A DNA stretch of 64,000 nt from Paracoccus aerius (GTDB lineage Bacteria > Pseudomonadota > Alphaproteobacteria > Rhodobacterales > Rhodobacteraceae): positions 37,349-101,348 of the forward strand of contig NZ_BNCL01000013.1 in NCBI RefSeq assembly GCF_014656455.1. Reading direction: 5' to 3'. A program made the position numbers and the translations under genes. Within the stretch, counting starts at the first letter, position 1. Every line of letters begins with the position of its first letter. Shown here piece after piece: positions 53,874-62,359 of the stretch. The notes below the pieces were generated by a model. That model saw only the letters and a program-made list of their open reading frames with translations. It was not told the origin of the DNA and did no database searches.

Positions 53874-54555
53874 TCACCTGGCGCGAGGTCGAGGCGAACT
53901 CGCGCCGCCAGGTCACGAACAGCACGACCGCCGTTCCCAGCATCAGCGCCCATGATCCGGCCAGCCAGGTCAGCGATCCAAGCGCGAAGTAAACGCTGCG
54001 CAGGCCCGCGTTGAAGCTGCGCGCGGCGGTGATGTTCAGATCCGCCGCCTGCATGGCCCGGTCGCGCGTCATCGGATCGCCCGGATCGTTCGGAACCGCC
54101 GCCATCATGATCGCGCAATACCCGAACAGGCGATGCGCCCAGACGAATTTCAGGAAGGCGTTGACGACGAAGAACATCGTCACCAGCAGCTTCAATTCCC
54201 ACAGGATGCCGCCCGCGCCCTCCAGGGCCAGCTCCTCGGCCAAGCCGCGCAACTGATCCGTGTTGCCGATCAGGGCAAGGATGCCGCCGGTGGCGATCAT
54301 GCAGGCCGATGCGAAGAAGGCCGTCCCTTCGCGCAGGCTGGCAAGGATGTTGCCGTCGAAGATGCGCGGATCGCGGGTGATGAAATGCAGCATCCATTCC
54401 CGGCGGAACCGCATCATCAGCACCGAGACGGACGGCTTTCCTGCTGGCGGACGCTCGGTGAACCAGCCGATCCCGAACCAGATTGCGAACAGCAGGACAA
54501 GCGCCGCAAGATCGGGCAGCGACAGCGAGGCGGGCAGGGACAAAAGCAGATCCAT
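53794..54555 (-). CDS. DUF599 family membrane protein
   Basis: A 253-residue protein with about four membrane helices and the DUF599 blocks FDGNILASLREGTAFFAS, KLLVTMFFVVNAFLKFVWAHRLFGY and AARSFNAGLRSVYFALGSL. Function unknown. Its last 80 bp, including a proline-rich tail, lie antisense to the end of the MFS gene. Confidence 0.86.
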   Translation of the reverse strand: MDLLLSLPASLSLPDLAALVLLFAIWFGIGWFTERPPAGKPSVSVLMMRFRREWMLHFITRDPRIFDGNILASLREGTAFFASACMIATGGILALIGNTDQLRGLAEELALEGAGGILWELKLLVTMFFVVNAFLKFVWAHRLFGYCAIMMAAVPNDPGDPMTRDRAMQAADLNITAARSFNAGLRSVYFALGSLTWLAGSWALMLGTAVVLFVTWRREFASTSRQVIMRSLPPPRLPDHARLPASAPPPPQP

Positions 54556-54605
54556 GCCCTGTTCTAGCCCCGATCACAGGTGGTTGAAAAGGCCGGGGCA
54601 GGGGT

Positions 54606-54633
54606 CTTGAACGGCCCTGTTGCGGCCCTAAAT
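54606..54633 (+). promoter_or_regulatory. Heat-shock type promoter before hsp20
   Basis: CTTGAA at 54606-54611 and CCCTAAAT at 54626-54633, spaced by 14 bases, match the RpoH (sigma-32) pattern. It lies about 90 bp before the Hsp20 start. Confidence 0.65.
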
Positions 54634-54723
54634 CAACCTTGCCGACGGCCAGACAGGCGTCGGCGGACCGCCCGCCCGGTTACCGGGGGGCACAGACTAC
54701 ATCGCTTGTGAAGGATGTGACCA

Positions 54724-55176
54724 ATGCGCAACTTTGACCTGACCCCGCTTTATCGTGCCTCGGTCGGCTTTGACCGTCTGGCCGACGTGATGGACCGCGC
54801 CCTGTCGTCCGATGTCTCGGCGCCGACCTATCCGCCCTACAACATCGAGAAGACCGGCGACGACGCTTATCGCATCTCGATCGCCGTGGCCGGCTTTGCC
54901 GCCGACGACCTGAACGTCGAGGTTCGTGACGGCGCCGTGATCGTTTCGGCCCGCAAGGCCGAGGAAAACGACGGCCGCACCTACCTGCATCGCGGCATCG
55001 CGACCCGCGCGTTCGAACGCAAATTTACCCTTGCCGATCACGTGCGCGTAGACGGCGCCAGCCATGTCGACGGGATGCTGCATATCGACCTGGTCCGCGA
55101 GATCCCCGAGGCGCTGAAGCCCCGCCGGATCGAGATCGCGAAATCCGCGGCCAAGGTCGAGCACCTGGACGCCTGA
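54724..55176 (+). CDS. Hsp20 small heat-shock chaperone, IbpA-like
   Basis: A 150-residue alpha-crystallin domain protein that holds unfolded proteins. The IbpA-like start (YRASVGFDRLADVMDRAL), YPPYNIEKTGDDAYRISIAV and a C-terminal alpha-crystallin stretch (HVDGMLHIDLVREIPE) are clear; IEI near the C-terminus is the usual inter-subunit contact. A hairpin terminator follows. Confidence 0.93.
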   Translation: MRNFDLTPLYRASVGFDRLADVMDRALSSDVSAPTYPPYNIEKTGDDAYRISIAVAGFAADDLNVEVRDGAVIVSARKAEENDGRTYLHRGIATRAFERKFTLADHVRVDGASHVDGMLHIDLVREIPEALKPRRIEIAKSAAKVEHLDA

Positions 55177-55208
55177 GGCACCCGGAAGGCTTCCGCTCCG
55201 TGAAGCCG

Positions 55209-55240
55209 AATGCCCGTCGGTCACCCGGCGGGCATTTCCT
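55209..55240 (+). terminator. Terminator after hsp20
   Basis: A 12-bp stem with one wobble (55209-55220 with 55225-55236) and a 4-base loop; the T-run is short and broken (TTTCCTTT). Confidence 0.7.
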
Positions 55241-55309
55241 TTGCGTCCGCCCCTTGGCTGGCAGCGGATGCCAGCGGGAAAAACCGCTTGCCCTTGGCAG
55301 CATTTCAAC

Positions 55310-55333
55310 CGTTATATCCGAACGGACATAACC
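55310..55333. promoter_or_regulatory. Mo-box (ModE-type operator) before modA
   Basis: CGTTATAT-N8-ACATAACC, with the same arms and spacing as the E. coli modA operator apart from the last base. It ends 13 bp before the modA ATG, so bound regulator would cover the promoter or ribosome site region. No modE gene is in the window. Confidence 0.8.
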
Positions 55334-55346
55334 GTCGGAGTTCGCC

Positions 55347-56108
55347 ATGCCGTCCTTGCACGCGACATTGGTCACCTGCCTTGCCCTGGCGGTTTCGCCG
55401 CTTCCGGCGATTGCCGACGATGTGACGGTCTTCGCCGCCGCCAGCCTGACCGATGCCCTTGACCGCGTGGCTCGGGAATGGTCGGCCGAGACAGGGCAGA
55501 CGGCCGTCATCTCCTATGCAGGCTCGCCGGTCTTGGCCAAGCAGATCGGGGAAGGCGCCCCTGCCGACATCTTCATCTCGGCCAGTCCAGACTGGATGGA
55601 CGAACTCGAGGCCTCGGGCGACATCCGGCCCGACACCCGTCGCGACCTGCTGGGCAACAGCCTGGTGCTGATCGCGCACGGAGCAGCCAGGCCGGTGACG
55701 GTGGACAAGACGCTTGACCTGCCCGCGATGCTGGACGGCGGAAAGCTGTCCATGGCCATGGTCGACAGCGTTCCTGCGGGCATCTATGGCAAGGCGGCGC
55801 TGATCCAACTGGGCCTGTGGGACAAGGTCGCACCGATGGTCGCCCAGTCGGACAACGTGCGCACCGCCCTGGCCTTCGTCGCGCGGAACGAGGCGCCGTT
55901 GGGGATCGTCTATGCAACCGATGCGGCTGCCCAGGAGAACGTGACCGTCATTGGCACCTTTCCCGCAGGCAGCCACGACCCCATCATCTATCCGGCCGCG
56001 ATCACGGCGCAATCGGACAGCGATCAGGCGGAGGCTTTCCTGGACTACCTGTCCTCGGCCCCCGCGCAGGCGATCTGGCGCGACTTCGGCTTCACCGTGC
56101 CTGAATGA
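55347..56108 (+). CDS. modA: Molybdate ABC transporter binding protein
   Basis: A 253-residue periplasmic molybdate-binding protein. A signal peptide (about 1-23, ending AIA) precedes the family start DDVTVFAAASLTDALD; YAGSPVLAKQIGEGAPADIF and VDSVPAGIYGKAAL hold ligand contacts. GGAG lies six bases before the ATG. It overlaps modB by ATGA. Confidence 0.95.
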   Translation: MPSLHATLVTCLALAVSPLPAIADDVTVFAAASLTDALDRVAREWSAETGQTAVISYAGSPVLAKQIGEGAPADIFISASPDWMDELEASGDIRPDTRRDLLGNSLVLIAHGAARPVTVDKTLDLPAMLDGGKLSMAMVDSVPAGIYGKAALIQLGLWDKVAPMVAQSDNVRTALAFVARNEAPLGIVYATDAAAQENVTVIGTFPAGSHDPIIYPAAITAQSDSDQAEAFLDYLSSAPAQAIWRDFGFTVPE

Positions 56109-56815
56109 TCGAGGGCTTGGCGACCTCCCTCGGGCCTGCCGAATGGCAGGCGGTGCGGCTGTCCCTGCAGGTCGGGCTGGTCGCGACGCTTGGCAGCCTG
56201 CCGCTGGGCATCCTTGTCGCCTATGCCCTGGCCCGCTGGTCCTTCCCGGGCAGGCAGATGCTGAACGGGATCGTGCACCTGCCGCTGATCCTGCCTCCGG
56301 TCGTGACGGGCTATCTGCTGCTGGTGTTCTTCGGGCGGCGCGGGCCGGTGGGGCAGTTCCTGGACCAGTGGTTCGGGATCGTGCTGTCCTTCCGCTGGAC
56401 CGGCGCCGCCCTGGCGGCCGCGATCATGGCCTTTCCGCTGATGGTGCGCGCCATCCGCCTTGCCGTCGAGGCCGTCGATCCCAAGCTGGAACAGGCCGCC
56501 GCGACACTTGGCGCCAACCCTGTCATGGTCTTCCTGACCGTCACCTTCCCGCTGATCCTGCCGGGCGTCGTCGCCGGTGCGATCCTTGCCTTTGCAAAGG
56601 CCATCGGAGAGTTCGGCGCGACGATCACCTTCGTGTCGAACATCCCGGGGCAGACGCAGACGCTGCCCTCGGCCATCTACGCCTTTCTTCAGGTGCCGGG
56701 GGGCGAGGAGGCGGCGGCGCGGCTGGTCATGATCTCGATCGGCATCGCCATGGCGGCGCTGCTGCTGTCGGAATACGTGGCGCGGCGGGTGGCGCGGCGG
56801 ATGTCGGGCGCATGA
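56105..56815 (+). CDS. modB: Molybdate ABC transporter permease
   Basis: A 236-residue inner-membrane permease with about five helices and the EAA-type loop (VDPKLEQAAATLGANPVMVF). VTGYLLLVFFGRRGPVGQFL and KAIGEFGATITFVSNIPG are typical ModB blocks. It overlaps modC by ATGA. Confidence 0.95.
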   Translation: MIEGLATSLGPAEWQAVRLSLQVGLVATLGSLPLGILVAYALARWSFPGRQMLNGIVHLPLILPPVVTGYLLLVFFGRRGPVGQFLDQWFGIVLSFRWTGAALAAAIMAFPLMVRAIRLAVEAVDPKLEQAAATLGANPVMVFLTVTFPLILPGVVAGAILAFAKAIGEFGATITFVSNIPGQTQTLPSAIYAFLQVPGGEEAAARLVMISIGIAMAALLLSEYVARRVARRMSGA

Positions 56816-57915
56816 CGCTGCAAGTCCGTCTGTCGCACCGGTTTGTCGGCTTTGCCTTGGATGTTGACTTCCAGACGCCGCCGGGGCTGACGGTGCTGTT
56901 CGGCCCGTCGGGATCGGGCAAGACCACTGTCGTCAACGCCGTGGCGGGCTTGCTGCGTCCCGACAGCGGGCGGATCAGGGTGGGGGATTGGCTGCTGCTG
57001 GACAGCGCCGCCCGCCATGCCTTGCCGCCACACCGCCGCCGCCTGGGTTATGTCTTCCAGGAAGGGCGGCTGTTTCCCCACCTTTCGGTGCGCCAGAACC
57101 TGCTTTACGGCCGCTGGTTCGCCCCGCGCGGCGCGTCCGGTCCCGACCTGTCCCGCGTGGTCGATCTGCTGGGCATCGGCCCGCTTCTGGACCGCCGCCC
57201 CGGCGCCCTGTCGGGGGGAGAGAGGAGCCGCGTCGCCATTGGCCGCGCCCTTCTGGCCGCGCCGCGCCTGATCTTGGCCGACGAGCCACTGGCCGCCCTG
57301 GACGAAGCACGCAAGGCCGAGATCCTGCCCTATTTCGAGCGCCTGCGCGATGAAGGGGGCGTGCCGATCCTTTATGTCAGCCATGCCACGACCGAGGTCG
57401 CGCGCCTTGCCACGACGGTCGTCGCCCTGCGCGCGGGCCGGGTGGTCGCGGTCGGTCCGCCCGGGCAGGTGCTGGGCGATGCGGGGGCCATGGGGTCCGA
57501 GACGGCCTCGGTCCTGTCGGCAAGGGTGGCCGTGCATGACGACGACGGCCTGACGCGGCTGGAGACCGCGGGCGGGGCGGTTTTCGTGGCCCGCCTGGAC
57601 GCCCTGGCCGGCACAAGGCTGCGCCTGCGGGTCGGGTCGCGCGACGTGATCCTGTCGCGCACCCGCCCCGAAGGGATCTCGGCCCTGAATGTCCTGCAAG
57701 GCCATATCGTGGATATCGCGCCCGAGGACGGCCCGAACGTCCAGGTATCGCTTGCCCTGGGTCCGGATCGCCTGACAGCCCGCATCACCCGCCGCTCGGC
57801 CACGCATATGTCCTTGGCTCCGGGTCAACCGTGTCACGCGATCCTCAAGGCCGTTGCCGTCGCGCCAGAGGATATGGGGCTGGCCTTGCCATCGGGGCAG
57901 GGGACTGGCCCATGA
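56812..57915 (+). CDS. modC: Molybdate ABC transporter ATPase
   Basis: A 367-residue ATPase. Walker A is FGPSGSGKTTVVNAVAGL, Q-loop YVFQEGRLFPH, signature LSGGERSRVAIGRALL, and Walker B LILADEPLAALD. The C-terminal part (about 290-360) is a Mop-like molybdate-sensing domain. Together with modAB it forms a full importer. Confidence 0.95.
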   Translation: MTLQVRLSHRFVGFALDVDFQTPPGLTVLFGPSGSGKTTVVNAVAGLLRPDSGRIRVGDWLLLDSAARHALPPHRRRLGYVFQEGRLFPHLSVRQNLLYGRWFAPRGASGPDLSRVVDLLGIGPLLDRRPGALSGGERSRVAIGRALLAAPRLILADEPLAALDEARKAEILPYFERLRDEGGVPILYVSHATTEVARLATTVVALRAGRVVAVGPPGQVLGDAGAMGSETASVLSARVAVHDDDGLTRLETAGGAVFVARLDALAGTRLRLRVGSRDVILSRTRPEGISALNVLQGHIVDIAPEDGPNVQVSLALGPDRLTARITRRSATHMSLAPGQPCHAILKAVAVAPEDMGLALPSGQGTGP

Positions 57916-57950
57916 GGCAGCCATTGCAAGGCAGGATCGTCCGGCTGCGG

Positions 57951-58026
57951 TGGTAGGCCCGGAGGGACTCGAACCCCCAACCAAGGCGTTATGAGCGCCC
58001 TGCTCTAACCATTGAGCTACAGGCCC
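57951..58026 (-). tRNA. tRNA-Ile2(CAT), probable lysidine tRNA
   Basis: A 76-nt tRNA with anticodon CAT and encoded CCA. It resembles E. coli ileX in the D-arm, in the CTCATAA anticodon loop and in the variable region (TTGGT), and has the C4-G69 and C5-G68 pairs used by the lysidine enzyme TilS, so tRNA-Ile2 is favoured over elongator tRNA-Met. Confidence 0.8.
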
Positions 58027-58136
58027 AGCAGCCCGTCCGGGTTAATCGCAGGCCGGCCCTCGGTCAAGCGCCGATCACCGTTGCCCCGGTGGGCGGGCTG
58101 CGCTATCGGGTCAGCAGCATTCAGCCGGGGGTCGCC

Positions 58137-59177
58137 ATGACGAAGAACGGGATCAGCTATCGCGATGCGGGCGTCGACATCGACGCGGGCAATGCGCTTG
58201 TGGAACGCATCAAGCCCGCTGCCGCAGCGACTGCGCGTCCCGGCGTGATGGACGCGCTTGGCGGGTTCGGTGCGCTGTTCGACCTTCGTGCGGCGGGCTT
58301 TGACGACCCGGTTCTGGTCGCGGCCACGGACGGCGTCGGCACCAAGCTGCGCATCGCCATCGACACCGGCCACCTGGACGGCATCGGCCAGGATCTGGTC
58401 GCGATGTGCGTCAATGACCTGGTCTGCCAAGGGGCCGAGCCCCTGTTCTTCCTGGACTATTTCGCGACCGGCAAGCTTTCGGTGGACGAAGGCGCCCGCG
58501 TGGTGGAAAGCATCGCACGGGGCTGCAAGGCCGCGGGCTGCGCCCTGGTCGGGGGCGAGACGGCCGAGATGCCGGGCATGTATCACGACGGCGACTTCGA
58601 CCTGGCCGGCTTCGCGGTCGGCGCCATGCAGCGCGGCACTGCCCTGCCTGCGGGCGTGATGGAAGGGGATGTGCTGCTGGGCCTGGCCTCGGACGGGGTG
58701 CATTCCAACGGCTATTCGCTTGTCCGCAAGGTCGCGGATCACGCGGGCCTCGGCTGGGACGCGGCCTCGCCTTTTGGTGACGGCACCCTGGGCGCGGCGC
58801 TGCTGGTGCCCACGCGGCTTTACGTCAAGTCCGCGCTTGCGGCGATCCGGGCGGGGGGCGTCCATGCCCTGGCCCATATCACCGGCGGCGGCATCACGGA
58901 AAACCTGCCGCGCGTTCTGCCCAAGGATCTGGGCGCGGACATCGACCTGTCGTCCTGGACCCTGCCGCCGGTCTTTCGCTGGCTGGCCCAGGCCGGCGGG
59001 ATCGACCAGGCGGAAATGCTCAAGACCTTCAACAGCGGCATCGGCATGATCCTGTCGGTCGCGGCCGACCGCGCCGACGCGCTGGCCGGCCTGCTGTCCG
59101 GGCATGGCGAAACGGTTCATCGCCTTGGCCGCGTGACGGCAGGGCCGGGCGTTCGCTACAGCGGGCAGCTTGCGTGA
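58137..59177 (+). CDS. purM: Phosphoribosylformylglycinamidine cyclo-ligase
   Basis: A 346-residue AIR synthase of purine synthesis. It has [42 protein letters not shown] and [18 protein letters not shown]. The start at 58137 gives the normal MTKNGISY beginning. The stop overlaps the purN start (GTGA). Confidence 0.96.
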   Translation: MTKNGISYRDAGVDIDAGNALVERIKPAAAATARPGVMDALGGFGALFDLRAAGFDDPVLVAATDGVGTKLRIAIDTGHLDGIGQDLVAMCVNDLVCQGAEPLFFLDYFATGKLSVDEGARVVESIARGCKAAGCALVGGETAEMPGMYHDGDFDLAGFAVGAMQRGTALPAGVMEGDVLLGLASDGVHSNGYSLVRKVADHAGLGWDAASPFGDGTLGAALLVPTRLYVKSALAAIRAGGVHALAHITGGGITENLPRVLPKDLGADIDLSSWTLPPVFRWLAQAGGIDQAEMLKTFNSGIGMILSVAADRADALAGLLSGHGETVHRLGRVTAGPGVRYSGQLA

Positions 59178-59764
59178 AACGCGTTGCCATTCTGATCTCG
59201 GGCGGCGGGTCGAACATGGTCCGCCTGGTTCAGGACATGGGGGCGGGCGACCATCCGGCGCAGCCGGTCCTTGTCGCGTCGAACGATCCGGCGGCCGGTG
59301 GTCTTGCCAAGGCCGCGGCCCTGGGCGTTCCGACTGCCGCCGTGGATCACCGCGCATATCCGGGCGACCGCGCCGCCTTTGAAGCCGCGCTGCTGGAACC
59401 ACTGCTGGATGCGCGCCCCGACATCATCTGCCTTGCGGGTTTCATGCGCATCCTGACGCCCGCCTTCATTGACCGTTTCGAGGGGCGGATGATCAACATC
59501 CATCCTTCTCTGTTGCCCAAATACCCAGGCCTGCACACCCACAAGCGCGCCATCGAGGCAGGGGATGCCGAGGCGGGCTGCACGGTCCACGAAGTCACCG
59601 GCGATCTGGACGCGGGCCCGATCCTAGGCCAGGCTCGCGTGGCTGTCGAACCCGGCGACACGCCGGAAAAGCTGGCGGCCCGCGTCCTGGAACGCGAACA
59701 CCAGCTTTACCCGCTGATCCTGCGCCGCTTCGCGTCCGGCGCGCGCGAACGCTTCGACATCTAG
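59174..59764 (+). CDS. purN: Phosphoribosylglycinamide formyltransferase
   Basis: A 196-residue folate-dependent GAR transformylase. It has [54 protein letters not shown] and the [14 protein letters not shown] end with the catalytic Asn/His/Asp set. The start is GTG at 59174, coupled to purM. Confidence 0.95.
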   Translation: MKRVAILISGGGSNMVRLVQDMGAGDHPAQPVLVASNDPAAGGLAKAAALGVPTAAVDHRAYPGDRAAFEAALLEPLLDARPDIICLAGFMRILTPAFIDRFEGRMINIHPSLLPKYPGLHTHKRAIEAGDAEAGCTVHEVTGDLDAGPILGQARVAVEPGDTPEKLAARVLEREHQLYPLILRRFASGARERFDI

Positions 59765-60375
59765 CCCCAAAGCGCGGTCAGCGCCGCCACGGGATCCTCG
59801 GCCGTCCAGATCTCGGGTCCGATGGCGATGAAGTCGCTGACGGGCGACAATTGCTCCAGCAATTCGCGCGTGATCGCGCCTTCGGACACGACCGGCACCT
59901 CGATCATCTCGGACCACCACTGGAGCAGCTCCAGTTCCACCGGCTCGCCCCGATACAGCGCCGAGGCGCCAACCGGGCCGAAGCTGACGTAATCCGCGCC
60001 GGCCTCGCCTGCGTTCATCCCCTCGTGGCGCGAATTGCCGCAGAAGCAGCCGACGATGGCGTCCGCGCCCAGTTCCTTGCGGGCATAGCGAACGGCCTTC
60101 GCACCGTCGGTCAGATGCACCCCGTCCAGCCCGTGCCGCTGGGCCAGGGCCACATGATCGTCGATCACCACCGCCACGTCGCGCGCATGGGCGATTTCGC
60201 GCGCCAGATCGGCAAGGCGGCCCAACTCGTCCTCCTCGGCCCCGGCGCGGATGCGCAGGCAGGCCACCGGAAAGGCATCCATGACCGCCGCCAGTTGCGG
60301 GCCCAGTGTCGACGCCTGCGCACCGGCGGGCGTCATCAGGTAAAGCTGCGGGGCGTCGGGGGTGGCGTCGGGCAT
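59761..60375 (-). CDS. ThiE-like TIM-barrel protein
   Basis: A 204-residue protein of the thiamine-phosphate synthase fold (VVIDDHVALAQRHGLDGVHLTDGA, GADYVSFGPVG). The phosphate-binding and pyrimidine sites are altered: the usual T-x-K after GPVF is missing and GG near the end is EGAIT. It may be a divergent paralogue with another substrate rather than a working ThiE. It converges on purN with a 4-bp overlap. Confidence 0.75.
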   Translation of the reverse strand: MPDATPDAPQLYLMTPAGAQASTLGPQLAAVMDAFPVACLRIRAGAEEDELGRLADLAREIAHARDVAVVIDDHVALAQRHGLDGVHLTDGAKAVRYARKELGADAIVGCFCGNSRHEGMNAGEAGADYVSFGPVGASALYRGEPVELELLQWWSEMIEVPVVSEGAITRELLEQLSPVSDFIAIGPEIWTAEDPVAALTALWG

Positions 60376-60443
60376 GGCGGAACTCCTTTATGTCGCAGAT
60401 AGCGCAGCTTGCCGCCCGCCGCCATACGGACTATCTGCGCCCC

Positions 60444-61172
60444 ATGCAAACCGAACGCCTGCCCGTCATCATCCTGGTCCGCCCGCAGATGGGCGAGAAT
60501 ATCGGCGCCGCCGCCCGCGCCATGCTCAATTTCGGTCTGACCGAGATGCGCATCGTCGATCCCCGCGACGGCTGGCCCAACCCGCGCGCCGTTGCCATGG
60601 CATCCGGTGCGGCGGGGCAGGTGCTGGATCGCGCCCGGATCTATCCGACCCTGGCCGAGGCGATGGAAGGCGTGGATTTCGCCTTTGCCACGACCGCGCG
60701 GGGCCGCGAACTGTCCAAGCCCGTGCATACCCCGGCAACGGCGATGGAGATGGCGCGCGCCCATGAAGGGCGCTGCGCGATCATCTTCGGACCCGAGCGC
60801 ACCGGGCTGGAAAACGACGACGTTGCCCGCGCCAACGCCATCGTGACGGTGCCGGTGAACCCCGACTTTCCGTCGCTGAACCTGGCCCAGGCCGTCTTGC
60901 TGATGGGCTATGAATACGGGCGCGAGCTGCTGCCCGCCGAGCCTTCCCCCCATCACGGCCGCCCCGAGGCGATCCAGCCTGCCGACCGCCTCGAGATCGA
61001 GAAGCTGGGCGATCACTTCGAGGAAAGGCTGACCGAGGCGGGCTTCTTCTTTCCCGACACCAAGGCCGCGTCCATGCGGCTGAACCTGCGCAACATGTGG
61101 TCGCGGCTGGCGCTGACCCGGGGCGACGTGCGTGTCCTGCACGGGATCCTGCGGCAGTTGACCCGGCGCTGA
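60444..61172 (+). CDS. RNA methyltransferase, TrmJ-like
   Basis: A 242-residue SPOUT-fold methyltransferase. The start VIILVRPQMGENIGAAARAM, RIVDPRDGWPN and the knot motifs IIFGPERTGLENDD and LNLAQAVLLMGYEYGRE are those of TrmJ, which modifies position 32 of tRNAs. The start at 60444 fits family members; ATG 60390 is an alternative. No clear ribosome site decides it. Confidence 0.87.
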   Translation: MQTERLPVIILVRPQMGENIGAAARAMLNFGLTEMRIVDPRDGWPNPRAVAMASGAAGQVLDRARIYPTLAEAMEGVDFAFATTARGRELSKPVHTPATAMEMARAHEGRCAIIFGPERTGLENDDVARANAIVTVPVNPDFPSLNLAQAVLLMGYEYGRELLPAEPSPHHGRPEAIQPADRLEIEKLGDHFEERLTEAGFFFPDTKAASMRLNLRNMWSRLALTRGDVRVLHGILRQLTRR

Positions 61173-61210
61173 CCCCAACCTACCCTCCGCCCCACCTGAA
61201 GGAGCAAGCG

Positions 61211-62359
61211 ATGGCCAAGCGCCCCGTCTTCGAGGAAGTCCTTGACCCCCACGCCAGCAGCCGCCCCGTGACAACGACCGGCATGATCGACGCGGCCCCC
61301 CGCGGCGCGCGGCGGGCGATCCGGGTCTGGCTGATGATCCTGTTCGTGATGGTCCTGGCGATGATCGCGCTTGGCGGCGCCACGCGCCTGACCGGATCGG
61401 GCCTGTCCATCACCGAATGGGCGCCCGTCACCGGCACGATCCCGCCCCTGAACGAGGCGGACTGGCAGGCAGAATTCGAGGCCTACAAGCAGATCCCCCA
61501 ATATTCCCAGGTCAACCCGGACATGGATCTGGCAGGCTTCAAGGAAATCTATCTTTGGGAATGGGCGCACCGCTTGCTGGGCCGGCTGATCGGGCTGGTC
61601 TGGGCTGCAGGCTTCGTCTTCTTCCTGGCGACCCGGCGCATCCCCGTCGGCTGGACGCCGCGCCTGCTGGGCCTGGGGGCTCTTGGCGGGCTGCAGGGCG
61701 CCATCGGCTGGTGGATGGTCAGTTCCGGCCTGGTCGAGGGGATGACCCGCGTGGCATCCTATCGGCTGGCGACCCATCTGGGCCTGGCCTTCGTGATCCT
61801 GGGCCTGATCACCTGGTATGTCCTGCTGCTGGGCCGGTCCGAGGCCGATCTGCTGCGCGCCCGCCGCGCGGGGGAACCCAAGCTGTTTTCCATGTCAACC
61901 GGCCTGATGCACCTGGCCTTCGTGCAGATCCTGATCGGCGCGCTTGTCGCGGGCATCGACGCGGGCCGCACCTATACCGGATGGCCCACCATGGGCGGCG
62001 AATGGATCCCCGCGTTGATCTGGGATCCGGTGCTTGGCTGGCGCAACTTCTTCGAAAATCCCGCCCTTGTGCAATTCGTCCACCGGATGGTGGGCTATCT
62101 GCTGGCGATCTTCGCGGTCGTGGTCTGGCTGCGCGCGCGGCGTTCGCCCCATCCGGTCACGCGAGGCGCCTTCACGGCGATGATCGTGGCGGTGGCGGTG
62201 CAGGTGGCGCTTGGCATCATGAACGTGATCCATGCCTCGCCCTTGGGTCTGGCGCTGACGCACCAGTTGGGCGCGGTCGTCCTGTTCGCGCTGATCATCC
62301 GGGCGCGCCACCACGCGCGCTTTCCGCATGAAACTTCGGTCAGGGGGACCATCCGATGA
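61211..62359 (+). CDS. ctaA: Heme A synthase
   Basis: A 382-residue membrane enzyme that oxidises heme O to heme A for cytochrome aa3. It has about eight helices, WEWAHRLLGRLIG, RLATHLGLAF, QFVHRMVGYLLA and LTHQLGAVVL, with the heme-binding histidines. GAAGGAGC-like sequence precedes the ATG. The stop overlaps the next gene by ATGA. Confidence 0.94.
   Translation: MAKRPVFEEVLDPHASSRPVTTTGMIDAAPRGARRAIRVWLMILFVMVLAMIALGGATRLTGSGLSITEWAPVTGTIPPLNEADWQAEFEAYKQIPQYSQVNPDMDLAGFKEIYLWEWAHRLLGRLIGLVWAAGFVFFLATRRIPVGWTPRLLGLGALGGLQGAIGWWMVSSGLVEGMTRVASYRLATHLGLAFVILGLITWYVLLLGRSEADLLRARRAGEPKLFSMSTGLMHLAFVQILIGALVAGIDAGRTYTGWPTMGGEWIPALIWDPVLGWRNFFENPALVQFVHRMVGYLLAIFAVVVWLRARRSPHPVTRGAFTAMIVAVAVQVALGIMNVIHASPLGLALTHQLGAVVLFALIIRARHHARFPHETSVRGTIR

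Noticed and set aside
54634..54723. An RNA thermometer in the hsp20 leader.
   Set aside because: Short stems are present, but no ROSE-type pairing with the ribosome site could be shown by eye.
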